Positions 48,932 to 59,250 of a stretch of DNA of 64,000 nt are shown in pieces. Location: contig OX422189.1 of assembly GCA_949130485.1 (NCBI GenBank), positions 9,641,992 through 9,705,991 on the forward strand. The letters are read 5' to 3'. Both the position numbers and the translations under genes were made by a program. The notes under the pieces are model-generated. The model had not been told where the DNA came from and searched no databases. It was given only the letters and a program-made list of their open reading frames with translations. Each line of letters begins with the position of its first letter. Positions within the stretch are counted from its first letter, which is position 1. This DNA comes from Agelas oroides. Taxonomy: Eukaryota; Porifera; Demospongiae; Agelasida; Agelasidae.

Positions 48932-51900
48932 TCATGCTTCTCTGTGCATCCGCTCTGTTGGTGCCAGAGCAGAGATGCCAGCAACCATCTTTCTGATGAT
49001 GGTGGAGAGGAGGGCAGGACACTTTGGGTGGTTGGCTGCGTAGTCTGCAGACATCCTCAGATCTGAGAAGACAACTCTGTGGTGAGAGGGAGGGAGGGAG
49101 GGAGGGAGGGAGGGAGGGAGGGATTGAGAAAAATGTGTAAACACAAACTGTAATTGGGCGAGTGTGAGCGAGCCCCACACTAGTGAGTTGAATCGAGATT
49201 TTTCATCGAATATTATTATTATTATTATCTGTCATACGTCGTTCCGTATATTCTTGACGCTGTAATTTAACACGATAGCCGCGTGCCGCGTGCGGACCTT
49301 AAGTAAGATTTTCGTGCAACTTGGCAGTCAGCTAGCTCCAGGGTGACTTTGAAAGATGGCACTTATGAAAGGCAGCCAGGAATTGCAGCCAGAGCGTGCG
49401 CACATATTGAACAAAGGATAGCCTATAGAAGTTGTGTTTGCAGCGACATCCAGGATAGATGGCTGGAGCGTGAGTATCTACTATACAGAGGAGGTCGGAC
49501 ATGGTTGACCTTTGCTAATTGAAACAACTGAGGTCACACTAATTGATCTTGGATATTGCAAAGTAGAAAGTTTTTTTAGCTTTTTCTATGACTGGATCCA
49601 GCCTTGAATCCTGATTTGAAAACTGGGGCCCACCTCAGTGAAAGTCGAGAGAACTAGTCTGTTGCCAATTAGTGTGACCTCAGCCATTTTAATTAGTAAA
49701 GTTCAACCATGTCCGACCTCCTCTGTCTACTATATGTATGAGGGCTATTAAACAGTTGTGTAGAGAGGCTGAAGCAGGAAGCAGCAGAGACCCTCCTTCT
49801 ATCCATGGCTGATGGATGGCGAACCCCATCTGCTATATCTCTTAGATGCCTCAAGTAAGGACTATGCGCGACAAGCCAGGCTGTGTTTAGACTTAGCCTA
49901 CAGTTAGCCAGAGTAGATGCTTAGGATGTACTAATGGCTGCATTGTATGGTACCACCCCATGACAACTAGTCTCTGCAACCATCTTCTCTAACCTGTTAA
50001 GCACTTTTGTAGAGAGTAGAGTGAAAAGCTTTGTTCAGCTACATGCCACGCCACCTGTGTGCTGTGATGTGACACTTCACTGATCCAGCCTTTGATATAA
50101 GTTAAAGCTGTGTATTGCTTGCTCACGCTCGCCCCACAATGTTCTACATTCTCCTAGTAGTTATTGTTCCACTCTTTCACCTTTGCCTCTCCCTCCCCCT
50201 CCTCCCCCTTCCCTTCTTAAGCTTCCCCCCTTCCCCCCTCTCCACCTCCCCACCTCCCCCCTTCCCTCACCTAACAGATGGATTTCTCCGAGAGCAGTAG
50301 CGCAATCTTAGGAAGTGATAGTGGAGAAAGGGAGCCAGGATGAACATATACCCCCTGGAGAGAGAGGGAGAATGGAAGGTCAAATCAGGCTTGTCACATG
50401 GCATTATCAAGCGTGTACCTTTCTGACATCATTTTAATGACATCATCATGCACTCTTGTGCTATACATTCCTACACACCATTTTTCCCCAAGCCTTGTTC
50501 CCAGACACTCACAGGCTTTTCATGATTTTTGGTACGGGAGAGAGACTGGGAACAAGGCTACTGTAGATCAGGACGTTTAATAATTCGCATTTTAAATGTT
50601 TCCATTAAAAATATTTCGTCACTCAACGGTTCCACAATGTAGCGCATACACGTATTTTAATTTTTTTGCGCGTTTCCGGCGCAACAATGAAAATATTTTT
50701 ATGGTGAAAATTTTCCGATCTACGGTAGTTTGCTAATCTCGTAAACAGCTAAACTTATTTAGGCTTGCAACACTAAACTATGATATACGTTATAGATAAA
50801 CCACAGTAGACAGGGATTTATGGTCCATAAACCACCCGAGCCCGAGAGGGCAAGGGTTGTTTATGGACCATAAATCCCTGTTTACTGTGGTTTATCTGTT
50901 ATATTCTCCACTCTGATTGGTCCTTGTTGTTATTAGTAAACACACATGGTAGTTTTCACTGTAAACAAGGTATGTTATTAGTAAACATGTAAAGTAGTTT
51001 ACACTGTAAACAAGGTAGCTTATAGAAAGCATCATTTTACAACTTCTGGGGTATATGGAACAGAATCTACAGAATCTACAACTTCCTGTCAGTATATGGA
51101 AAATAATACCCACCTGTTGCCACAGAAACAAGGGTGAAGTGGAGTATTATATGTACTTATTATATACCTAGTATACGCGCCAACAGTATTTCCCATAGAG
51201 CAACATGACAAATATTTTCCCATATTCCATAGTCCGTATTTCATAGCCCCCAGGACATATGCTGCGTAGCAACCGCGGTGTGTGCTTTAATTGGAATGCA
51301 CTCGTAGCCGCTGCTGAAACAACGAATGAGCTTTCATTACGGATGAACACGGCATTATTTACTGACTTACGGTACTTTCTTCCACTGGTAGAGGGATCGG
51401 TACGCGTGCTGGTGCCGTCCAAAGCTAGAAACAGGCCAGCAGCCTGAAGCTTATTAAATATGCACGCAGCAACGACCTTTGTACTGCGCATGCGCAGTAG
51501 CTGTCTATCTTCTAGGTGCTGCTAAATCACAGTAGTATATAATAAATCTATTATTTGATGTGTGAGAGGGCAATATGGCTGGATATTGCACTCTCACCCA
51601 TCAAATAATATATATGTACATTATCTGTTATGGCTTCAACAGTCTCTGCAGCTTTAGACAGAGGTGACAGTAGTCTCCTCCCCAGACCCCACCCTCTCAC
51701 AAGGAGAAACGGTCTGGTGAGCCAAGTCAAATTTCTTGGGCTAGCGCATACTTTTGTGACAGTGTAACCTAGCAACGATCAATGCGACCAACCCGCTCAA
51801 AAAAGGTACGGATACTCGAATGGAGATGAACAAATTTTACTGTTGTAAGGGAAGTGCTATGTAATAATTACTGATCTCGCAATCTCATTGGTCGTTACCA

Positions 51901-52865
51901 CTTTTGGGGAATAAGCCCAAGGAATTCAACTTTGTTCACCAGACCGTTCCTCGCCGGGAGGCGCACGCTGGGCACGAGACTAAAATAACAGCTGCGTAAG
52001 TATTTCCGTGTATCAAAAGCAAGGCAATGAGGCGGTGAAGAACTGGAAATGAGTCTAGTTAGGGACAGGTCTAATGACTGGTCTTACGAGAGTGCGTTCC
52101 ATAAGACGATGAGTCTAGTTAGGGACAGGTTTAATGACCGGTCTTACGAGAGTGTGTTCCATAAGACCATGAGTCTAGTTAGGGACAGGTTTAATGACTG
52201 GTCTTACGAGAGTGCGTTCCATAAGACGATGAGTCTAGTTAGGGACAGGTTTAATGACCGGTCTTACGAGAGTGCGTTCCATAAGACCATGAGTCTAGTT
52301 AGGGACAGGTTTAATGACCGGTCTTACGAGAGTGTGTTCCATAAGACAATGAGTCTAGTTAGGGACAGGTTTAATGCCGACTGGTCTTACGAGAGTGTGT
52401 TCTATAAGACAATGAGTCTAGTTAGGGACAGGTTTAATGACTGGTCTTACGAGAGTGTGTTCCATAAGACAATGAGTCTAGTTAGGGACAGGTTTAATGA
52501 CTGGTCTTACGAGAGTGTGTTCCATGAGACGAGTCTAGTTAGGGACAGGTTTAATGACTGGTCTTACGAGAGTGTGTTCCATAAGACGATGAGTCTAGTT
52601 AGGGACAGGTTTAATGACCGGTCTTACGAGAGTGTGTTCCATAAGACGATGAGTCTAGTTAGGGACAGGTTTAATGACCGGTCTTACGAGAGTACGTTCC
52701 ATAAGACGATGAGTCTAGTTAGGGACAGGTTTAATGACCGGTCTTACGAGAGTACGTTCCATAAGACGATGAGCATGAGGAAGATCTCACTGTAGGCGAT
52801 GAATCTTTTTAGGTCCTGTTGCTTGGTTGCTATCCATTTGTTGGACGCTGTGATTATTCTGTGTG

Positions 52866-52913
<48 letters not shown>

Positions 52914-53596
52914 TGGATGGAGGTGGTGGTATGTGTGTGGCAGTCCCAGATAGAAATTGAAGATTATTTCATATTTCGTCACATCCTTATATTGCATCAC
53001 TAGCCTCATTTCCAGGCTCTCTCCTCATAAATGGGGGGAGCCTGGGAACGAGGCTATTACATCATCACATTCAAAGCATTACACAGCTGAAACATCATTA
53101 GGGGCGGGGTTCGTATACACTATGTAGACACATACATGTATTCATGCATCTACCAAGAGTGTATGAGTCCCATCCACCCTGAACAGAAGCTCTGTGACAC
53201 AATGGCAATGATGCAATCAAAATACACGATGGAATCCATCACTACTGGTGACTGCCACCGATACAGAAGGATACGTGCACAATAGATATCCCTCCGTTAA
53301 GAGTGTGTGTGGGTAGACATGTAGTTGGGGCGAGCCTGAACAAGACCCACACTGTGATGAGTTGAATGGAAGCAGTGTATGTATGTGAGTATGTATGTAT
53401 GTATGTATGTATGTATGTTTGTTAGATGTTGCTTAGCAACCAAAACTTTGTACTTGAATAACATGAAGTAGAATGGGTGGAGGTGATTATGGCAGTGGGT
53501 TGCTAGGGGTAACATCTAACAAATAAGTTACATTCCCCAGACAGAACAGCATTCACCCTTCGGGCTCATGCTGCTCCGTCTGGGGAATGTAACTAT

Positions 53597-53628
<32 letters not shown>

Positions 53629-56600
53629 TGTATGTATGTATGTGTGTATGTATGTATGAATGTATGTATGTATGTATGTATGTATGTGTGTATGTATGTA
53701 TGTGTGTATGTATGAACAATCAACGAACCACATCTCCCTTATAAAACAGGCCTAGATGTTATGCAAAGTCACCCACTGCGCAGTATGTATACTTCTTAAT
53801 GTAAATACACTTCCACAATAACGAACTCTACAAGCACCATCTCGGCTTGTCTTTTACTAAATCATAGAGTAGACTGACTCGTCCAGTGGTCAAGTACTTC
53901 CAGTGTGGGTGAAGGTGGCTAAGAGCAACAGCCAGGGGGGGGCACCTGGAGCGGGAGTACTTTACTGTGCGAGGTCCAAGCTATCAAGCCACATAACACA
54001 GGCAGATGAAGCGGCATGCAACAAATCCTGCTACTAAAGCGACATGTGTGCACTGCTCTCTCAGGCTCGCCCCACGATGATGAAGCACCTTCCTAGTAGC
54101 ACAGTAGCCTCGTTCCCAGGACCCGCCGCTTGCAGTACAGAAAAGCGGGGAGACCCTGGTATCTTTTCTCACGTGAGCATGACGTAATCGGAAAATATTG
54201 AAAATTTGCAGAACCAACAGCTGCGTTTCGCATATTGTTCAACCGACTACACGCTCAAAGCTTGGTGTATACGACAATCGCTCTCCGCTAGCTAGATATG
54301 TGCGGTAAGTTACCTGCTACGTTGGCTCTTTTTGCTGTTCTGGGCACTGTGCACCCACGCACAATTAAACCCTTTCTACCATCCTTTCTATCCTGACATC
54401 ATTCACGTGAGAAAAGATACCAGGCCCTCTCCCACCTTTCCATACTGAAAGCGACAGAAAGCTGGGCGGGGCCTGGGAACGAGGCTAGTAGCACAGAGTG
54501 TGTGAGCATAGGTATACACTGTGAGTGTGGGCTGTGTCCTTCCTCCACCATGAGTACAAGTGGTTTACACAACAGCCACTACAGTTAACAGTGCACAGAT
54601 GTTCAGGTCACCAGACCTACCTTTGAACTGAGGCGGGAACAAACTGTGAAGGAGGAAGAACAAAGTGGCAGCTTCACTTATCAAATTACTTGTCAAAGCT
54701 AATGAGTGGCTGACCGACTGGCAGAGGAGGCATGGAGTGGAGCTAGCCTCGTTCCCAGGCCTACCCCGTTTTTTGTTCTTCGGTTTGCGTTCAATATAAT
54801 ACACGGAGGCGGAAGACGCGAAAAACGGGGAAGGCCTGGGAACACTTGTCATGTGAATGACGTCTGGTGGACGTGAGGTGGACGTAGGGGGGGGCAGTGC
54901 CGAACAAAAAATGGGGTAGGCCTGGGAACGAGGCTAGAGTGGAATTATGTGGTTCTTTGTGAATGCTGGTTGAAAATGCGGTGCAGTGAAAGTGCCATAG
55001 CTGTCCATCTAGAACTCACCTGACAGTATCCACTGAGTGAGTTTCATATTTGAAACAGACTATGGGCTGTTTTGGCTGTCTGTATGACTATGTGCACGTA
55101 GCTACTGATCGTTAGCTTCCAACCTCCTCTGATCCAGTGGATCGCAAGACATGAGACGTGAGACATGAGATATGAGACATGAGACATTAGATATGAGACA
55201 TGAGACATGAGACATGAGACATGAGACATGAGACACGAGACACGAGATATGAGACATGAGATATGAGACATGAGATATGAGATATGAGATATGAGACATG
55301 AGACACGAGATATGAGACATGATATGAGACATGAGATATGAGACATGAGACGTGAGACATGAAACGTGAGACATGAGATATGAGACGTGAGACGTGAGAC
55401 ATGAGACATGAGATATGAGACATGAGATATGAGACATGAGACATGAGACACGAGATATGAGACATGCGACACGAGATATGAGACATGAGACACGAGACAT
55501 GAGACACAATAGAGACACAACTATTACATATAATATTAATTGAGAAAACAACATTTATCAACGTACTGGTAGCAGTCCCTGAGTGTAGTTTACAGAGAAG
55601 AGGACAGCATACAGAAATGGAGGAATCAGGTTAACTACACGAGGAAAAGAAAACCATTCACACAACGTTACACCATTACGTTACACCCACAAACACAAAA
55701 CGTACACAACTTGTCTTAAGTTACACTTCCTCAATTTGTCAATTTTCTTGGAAAAGTCAAACAGTTAATTATCCAATCATTTTCATTCCATAGTGATGAC
55801 GATTCTTCGTGACCAGTGGGAGTGCCTATAGTGTAGCCTTGGTCCCCTGCTCAGCTTTATGTCACTCAAAAGTAAAACCTGATGTCTTTCCTCATGTCAG
55901 CATGCGTAATCGAAAAGTCCACTCTTCATGAGCAGTGGTAGTCGTGACCACTTTACGACAGAGTGCCTGAAGTGTACTCATACATCTAGTGGACTTGCTC
56001 CCAGGCCCCGCCCAGCTTTCTGCACACTAAATGTACACAAATCGGCTTAAGTTACATTTCCTCAAATTCTTCAATTTTCCAGGAAAAGTCAACCAGTTAG
56101 TTATCCAATCATCTTCATTCCACAGTGATGGCCACTTTAGAAGAGGTCAGAGTGCATGTAGTGCATGTAGTAGTCTCGTACCCAGACCCTACCCTCTCAG
56201 CAATATCGATTCTGAGCAAGCAAATGAAATAGTGCACCATACAAGCGTTGACGCTAGCCAATGAAATAGTGCTACATCATAAAGATATAATCATTCACTT
56301 ATTCAAAATGTGCTGACTCAGCACAACCAAGGAAGCACTCAATCGTCACCAAACCCTTTTCCTTGTAAGAGGGGTGGGGTCTGGGCACGAGACTAGGTGG
56401 GAGAGGGCCTGGTATCTTTCCTCATGTGAGCACAATGTTATTGAAACGTGGCAAGAATTTTTATCTTACTGGTCAGTGGCAGCTGAATCATACAGACTAT
56501 CATAGCAGCCCACAATGACAGGGTCACAAAAAGTGGGCGTGGTCATCTCTCTTACTGGTTAGAGGCATCTGGTAGTAGTAGAAGAGTGTGTAGAACATGT

Positions 56601-57415
56601 AATGGCCGCTGTCCTCAGACGACATGAGGTCTAACATTTTCCGGCTAAATAGACTGATCTGAAGAGGATAGAGAGAGAGGGGAAGGGGGAGGTGGAGGGA
56701 GGATAGGAGGAGGAGAGAGAAGCAAGGAAGAGGAAGGAGGGGGAGGGAAAAGAAGGAGGTGGAGGAGGGAGTAGAAGGGAAGAGGGGAGAGAAGTGAGAA
56801 GGAAGGAGGAAAGAGGAAGAAGGAGGGATGGGGAGGGAGGAAGAGGAGAAGGATAGGGAGTGGAGGGAGGAGGAGGGAAGAAGAAAGGGGAGAGGAAAAG
56901 AAGGGGAGGAGAAGTAAGAAGGGAGAGAGGAGGAGGATATGGGACAGAGAGAGGAGGAGGGAAGAGGAAGGGGAGGTGAGGGGAGAGAAGAGGAGGTGGA
57001 TGTAGGAGGAAGGAGGGGGGGGAGGAGAGGGGATAGCGGTGGAGTAAGGAGGAGGAGGGGGAAGGAGGGAGGAGGGGAAGGAGGGAGGAGGGAGGAGGGA
57101 GAATCTCTATCGCACACTCACCTCCTGTTGTGTCTTCCTCTGGTGGAGTCGGATAGTGAAGGTGAAGAAGGATGCGAGCATCGCATTCAGGTAACACCGA
57201 TACAACAGGTCACCAAAAAGCCTGCAACCAACCAGAAATTGTAGCTGGTACACTTCCAAACTGACATTGTTTTACTGAAAATGAAACTATATCTCCAATC
57301 ACATCCTTGCATGAGGAACGTTTTCCTCTTCTTTGAGACTCGTGGCTACATGTAGTTTAAGAGGCCATTGATCATCATAACCCTCTTTTCCTCTCACACA
57401 CACGTCACACACACA

Positions 57416-57460
<45 letters not shown>

Positions 57461-57466
57461 GCACAT

Positions 57467-57510
<44 letters not shown>

Positions 57511-57962
57511 CTCCCTCCCACGACTCACCCGAGAGTTGATAGAATGTAGAGGAAAGAACAGACTACGGTCACTAGTCTCATGCTGAACAATGTCGTAGCT
57601 GCTAAGTCTGATCCAATGTACCTCTGGAGTGTGTGTAGGGGGGGAGGGTATATGTTTATGTGTGTGTGTATGTGTGTGTGTGGGGGGGGGGGGATATGTG
57701 TGTCTACATACATTTGCGTGTGTGAGATGAGTTATGATTAGCTGAGGATGTGAGCATGTAGCCTTGTTCCAAGACCGATCTTGCATTCAGGCTTGCTCAC
57801 ACGTGTGTGTGTGTGTATATGTGCGTGCGTGCGTGTGTGCATGCGTGCGTGCAGGTGTGCATGTCACTGGGAACTGACCATCAGTGACGGTGTGGGCGAC
57901 CCTCCACCACCTGACGACTGCTGAGACCCACCAGTAGACTGCTCTTGCTGTGCATCAGCCAT
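48932..57962 (-). CDS. TMEM33: TMEM33 homologue, multi-exon
   Basis: Minus-strand exons 57962-57879 (MADAQQEQ start), 57623-57529 ([18 protein letters not shown]), 57221-57122 ([20 protein letters not shown]), 56658-56556 ([20 protein letters not shown]), 54698-54621 ([14 protein letters not shown]), 50354-50271 ([20 protein letters not shown]) and 49076-48932 ([24 protein letters not shown]). Phases agree within 1-5 and across the last two. The middle (~40 residues) is not firmly found; 53244-53154 has open, phase-compatible sequence and is a weak candidate. TMEM33/Pom33 is an ER and nuclear-envelope membrane protein that shapes the ER and takes part in stress signalling. The order RLHQR, SRRNP, LF.DLR, P.CP, ISALAPT is diagnostic. 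CAAGATGGC at the start is YY1-like. Its last two exons were copied three times into the TRIM array. Confidence 0.85.
49154..50140. mobile_element. ~1 kb element in the last TMEM33 intron
   Basis: Imperfect inverted ends around GGGCGAGTGTGAGCGAGCC and GCTCACGCTCGCCCC. No ORF. Similar ends bound 53325-54074. Exact limits are uncertain. It contains the MITE at 49486-49725. Confidence 0.5.
49486..49725. mobile_element. Fold-back MITE with 9-bp duplication TCTACTATA
   Basis: 240 bp. CAGAGGAGGTCGGACATGG and ~60-bp arms are mirrored at the right. TCTACTATA is repeated exactly at 49477-49485 and 49726-49734. Confidence 0.8.
50492..50566. mobile_element. Miniature fold-back (CCTTGTTCCCAG ends)
   Basis: CCTTGTTCCCAGACACTC mirrored by GAGACTGGGAACAAGG. 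A member of the same family as 54105-54487. Confidence 0.6.
50790..50903. mobile_element. Near-perfect palindromic MITE
   Basis: Arms of ~45 bp (ATAAACCACAGTAGACAGGG and mirror) around a short GC-rich centre (CCCGAGCCCGAGAGGG). Confidence 0.75.
51549..51612. repeat. Hairpin repeat
   Basis: TATTATTTGATG and GAGAGGGCAATAT are mirrored by ATATTGCACTCTC and CATCAAATAATA. Arms ~28 bp. Confidence 0.7.
51671..51982. mobile_element. TAGTCTYG fold-back MITE (copy 3)
   Basis: 312 bp, alignable end to end with 3958-4269 (shared CAAAAAAGGTACGGATA, ATCTCGCAATCTCATTGG). This copy is outside the TRIM duplications, so it shows the family is truly dispersed. Confidence 0.75.
52049..52774 (+). repeat. 60-bp minisatellite, 12 units, open reading frame
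   Basis: Twelve tandem 60-bp units (GAGTCTAGTTAGGGACAGG core). Read on the plus strand each unit encodes 20 residues of the type [20 protein letters not shown]. One unit has a 3-bp insertion and one a 3-bp deletion, so the frame stays open for 248 codons to a TAG at 52793-52795. It lies in an intron of TMEM33 on the opposite strand. It is not claimed as a gene. Confidence 0.85.
52861..52912. repeat. (TG)n microsatellite
   Basis: About 50 bp of near-perfect TG repeats directly after the minisatellite region. Confidence 0.95.
53001..53056. mobile_element. 56-bp fold-back (TAGCCTCATTTCC ends)
   Basis: TAGCCTCATTTCCAGGCTC mirrored by GAGCCTGGGAACGAGGCTA. Flanks TTGCATCAC and TTACATCAT agree at 7 of 9 positions. 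Confidence 0.7.
53325..54074. mobile_element. ~750-bp element with GGGGCGAGCCTGA ends
   Basis: TTGGGGCGAGCCTGAACA is mirrored by TCTCAGGCTCGCCCCAC. Related to 49154-50140. It contains TATG microsatellites and a hairpin at 53528-53592 (TTACATTCCCCAGAC arms). Confidence 0.5.
53603..53712. repeat. (TATG)n microsatellite
   Basis: About 110 bp of TATG with TGTG interruptions. A shorter run is at 53384-53417. Confidence 0.95.
54105..54487. mobile_element. Fold-back element with 9-bp duplication GTAGCACAG
   Basis: 383 bp, ends TAGCCTCGTTCCCAGG and CCTGGGAACGAGGCTA, exact GTAGCACAG at 54096-54104 and 54488-54496. Inner arms pair around CACGTGAG. Confidence 0.85.
54744..54936. mobile_element. Fold-back element beside TMEM33 exon 5
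   Basis: Ends TAGCCTCGTTCCCAGGCC and GGCCTGGGAACGAGGCTA. Flanks GAGTGGAGC and GAGTGGAAT (7 of 9). It starts 46 bp from the exon at 54698. Confidence 0.8.
55146..55508. repeat. Heptamer satellite (GAGACAT)n
   Basis: About 50 copies of a 7-bp unit GAGAYRY. Because 7 is not divisible by 3 and the unit has no minus-strand stop, all three minus frames are open here. They are not genes. Confidence 0.95.
55560..56170. other. TMEM33 intron sequence with decayed repeats
   Basis: Two related segments (near 55735-55930 and 56035-56140, sharing AAGTTAC, CAATTTTC and GGAAAAGTCAA) indicate an old partial duplication of a fold-back element. No exon is recognised. Confidence 0.4.
56171..56395. mobile_element. 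TAGTCTCG fold-back element (copy 4)
   Basis: TAGTCTCGTACCCAGACCC mirrored by GGGTCTGGGCACGAGACTA. 225 bp, with an interior differing from copies 1-3. Confidence 0.7.
56665..57107. repeat. Polypurine tract in a TMEM33 intron
   Basis: About 440 bp made almost only of G and A on the plus strand (GGAGGA, GAAGGA units). It is the polypyrimidine side for TMEM33 transcription, immediately upstream of the exon at 56658. It could form triplex DNA. Confidence 0.9.
57399..57508. repeat. (CA)n microsatellite
   Basis: About 110 bp of CA with few interruptions, in the intron between TMEM33 exons 2 and 3. Shorter TG runs lie at 57655-57682 and 57801-57850. Confidence 0.95.
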
Positions 57963-58490
57963 CTTGAAACTTATCACAATCTGAGATCAGAAAGAGCCGT
58001 AACAACATTTCAATCCACTGACAATTTGCTTGACTTACATAATATTGTAATTTGCAAGCTCTTGACTTACATATTAGAGGGACAGAAATTCCTGGACTGT
58101 TTTACACTCTTGTAGCCTGGGAAGGCCTGGGACACAGAGTGTTTCTATACTCCTAGTGTCGTTCTCACGAGGGCAGTCTATTCTCCTCTACTCCTGTGAA
58201 CTGAAGACAGTGGACAAAGATCCAAGGTGTGTGACTGGTCTTTGCCAAACCTTTGAACACAAACAAAGTGGGTTTGGCAACCATGATCAACCAATGAACA
58301 ATTCCCAGACAGACTAGCGTTCCCCCTTATTTGGCTCACGCTGCTCTATCCAAGATGGTGACTGTTATCTTGGCCATGTAACTACCACATACGGTATGTC
58401 TAAGGGTTTGCATTGTTTGAGGGATCAAGTCACATAAGTCAAGGATGTCCTCTAAGAGGGTACATCCCACTGTGGAATTTGGAGTACAAT
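57963..58490. other. TMEM33 5' flank
   Basis: Upstream of the TMEM33 ATG. It contains a partial match to the hairpin repeat at 53528-53592 (CCCAGACAGACTAGCG near 58302). No clear promoter motif beyond CAAGATGGC at the start codon. Confidence 0.4.
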
Positions 58491-58745
58491 GGAGGGGAAG
58501 TTGGAACCCCCCCTAGCATGATGTCACCACAATCCTCCCACCTCTTCTTCCTCTTCTTCCCACTCTCTACCACAATGGTGGGCTTCCGCTTCTCATTTTT
58601 GCATTTATTCTACGAGAGAGTGAGAAATAAATCCACGGACAAAAATCCGGAATCCAGCTGAGATTTGAACCCAAAGCCTTCAGAATACTAGTCAGACGCT
58701 CTTACCACTAAGCTACTTGGACCCCTGGCAGAGGAGCGGAAGATA
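58490..58745 (-). mobile_element. tRNA-derived SINE
   Basis: The minus strand begins GGTCCAAGTAGCTTAGTGG (A box TAGCTTAGTGG) and has GGGTTCAAATCTC (B box) ~60 bp later, followed by a tRNA-unrelated body reaching GTGGTAGAGAGTGGGAAG. The anticodon stem does not pair, so it is not a working tRNA. The body resembles the tandem units at 58951-59250. Confidence 0.7.
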
Positions 58746-58950
58746 AGCTACATAAGCAGCATTACCTAGAGGCTTCAACCAAATTCCGAGCTGGACTGAA
58801 CAGATTTTTTTCCATAGATTTATTTCTCACTCTCTCAGCAAAAACATCATTATTCATGAGTGCCTACTGTCATTTATAGAACAGTCTGTATGTTTCATAA
58901 TATGCAGCAGCCTACTGGGAACACCATTTCACTCCACCATGAACCAGTTC

Positions 58951-59250
58951 TTCCCACCCTCTACCACACTGTCGCAGTGAGGGTCAACCTCCCCTCCCCA
59001 GCATGACGTCTCGACAACTCTCCTACCTCTTCTTCCTCTACCACACTGTCACAATGGGAACACTTCCTACCTGTTCTTCCCACCCTCTACCACACTGGCA
59101 CAGTGAGGGTAGAGCTTCAACTCCCCTCCCCAGCATGACGTCACAACAACTCTCCTACCTCTTCTTCCTCTACCACACTGGTACAGTGGGAACACTTCCT
59201 ACCTCTTCTTCCCACCCTCTACCACACTGGCACAGTGAGGGCAAAGCTTC
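58951..59250. repeat. Tandem repeat, ~126-132 bp unit, 2.3 copies
   Basis: Units start at TTCCCACCCTCTACC at 58951, 59077 and 59209 (partial). The units resemble the SINE body at 58490-58620. The third unit contains the last codons of the CMC4-like gene. Confidence 0.8.

Noticed and set aside
52049-52774. CRISPR-like regular repeats
   Set aside because: Units are contiguous 60-bp tandem copies without unique spacers, in an animal genome.
55044-55561. Three overlapping minus-strand ORFs of 124-158 codons (SHVSCLIS repeats)
   Set aside because: They are produced by the 7-bp satellite, which is free of stops in every minus frame. No domain and no start context.
56524-57197. Long Ser/Pro/Leu-rich minus ORFs
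   Set aside because: They arise from the polypurine tract. Only 56658-56556 and 57221-57122 within them are real coding sequence, as TMEM33 exons.
58620-58745. Functional tRNA gene on the minus strand
   Set aside because: A and B boxes are present, but the anticodon and acceptor stems do not pair, and it is followed by a SINE-like body.
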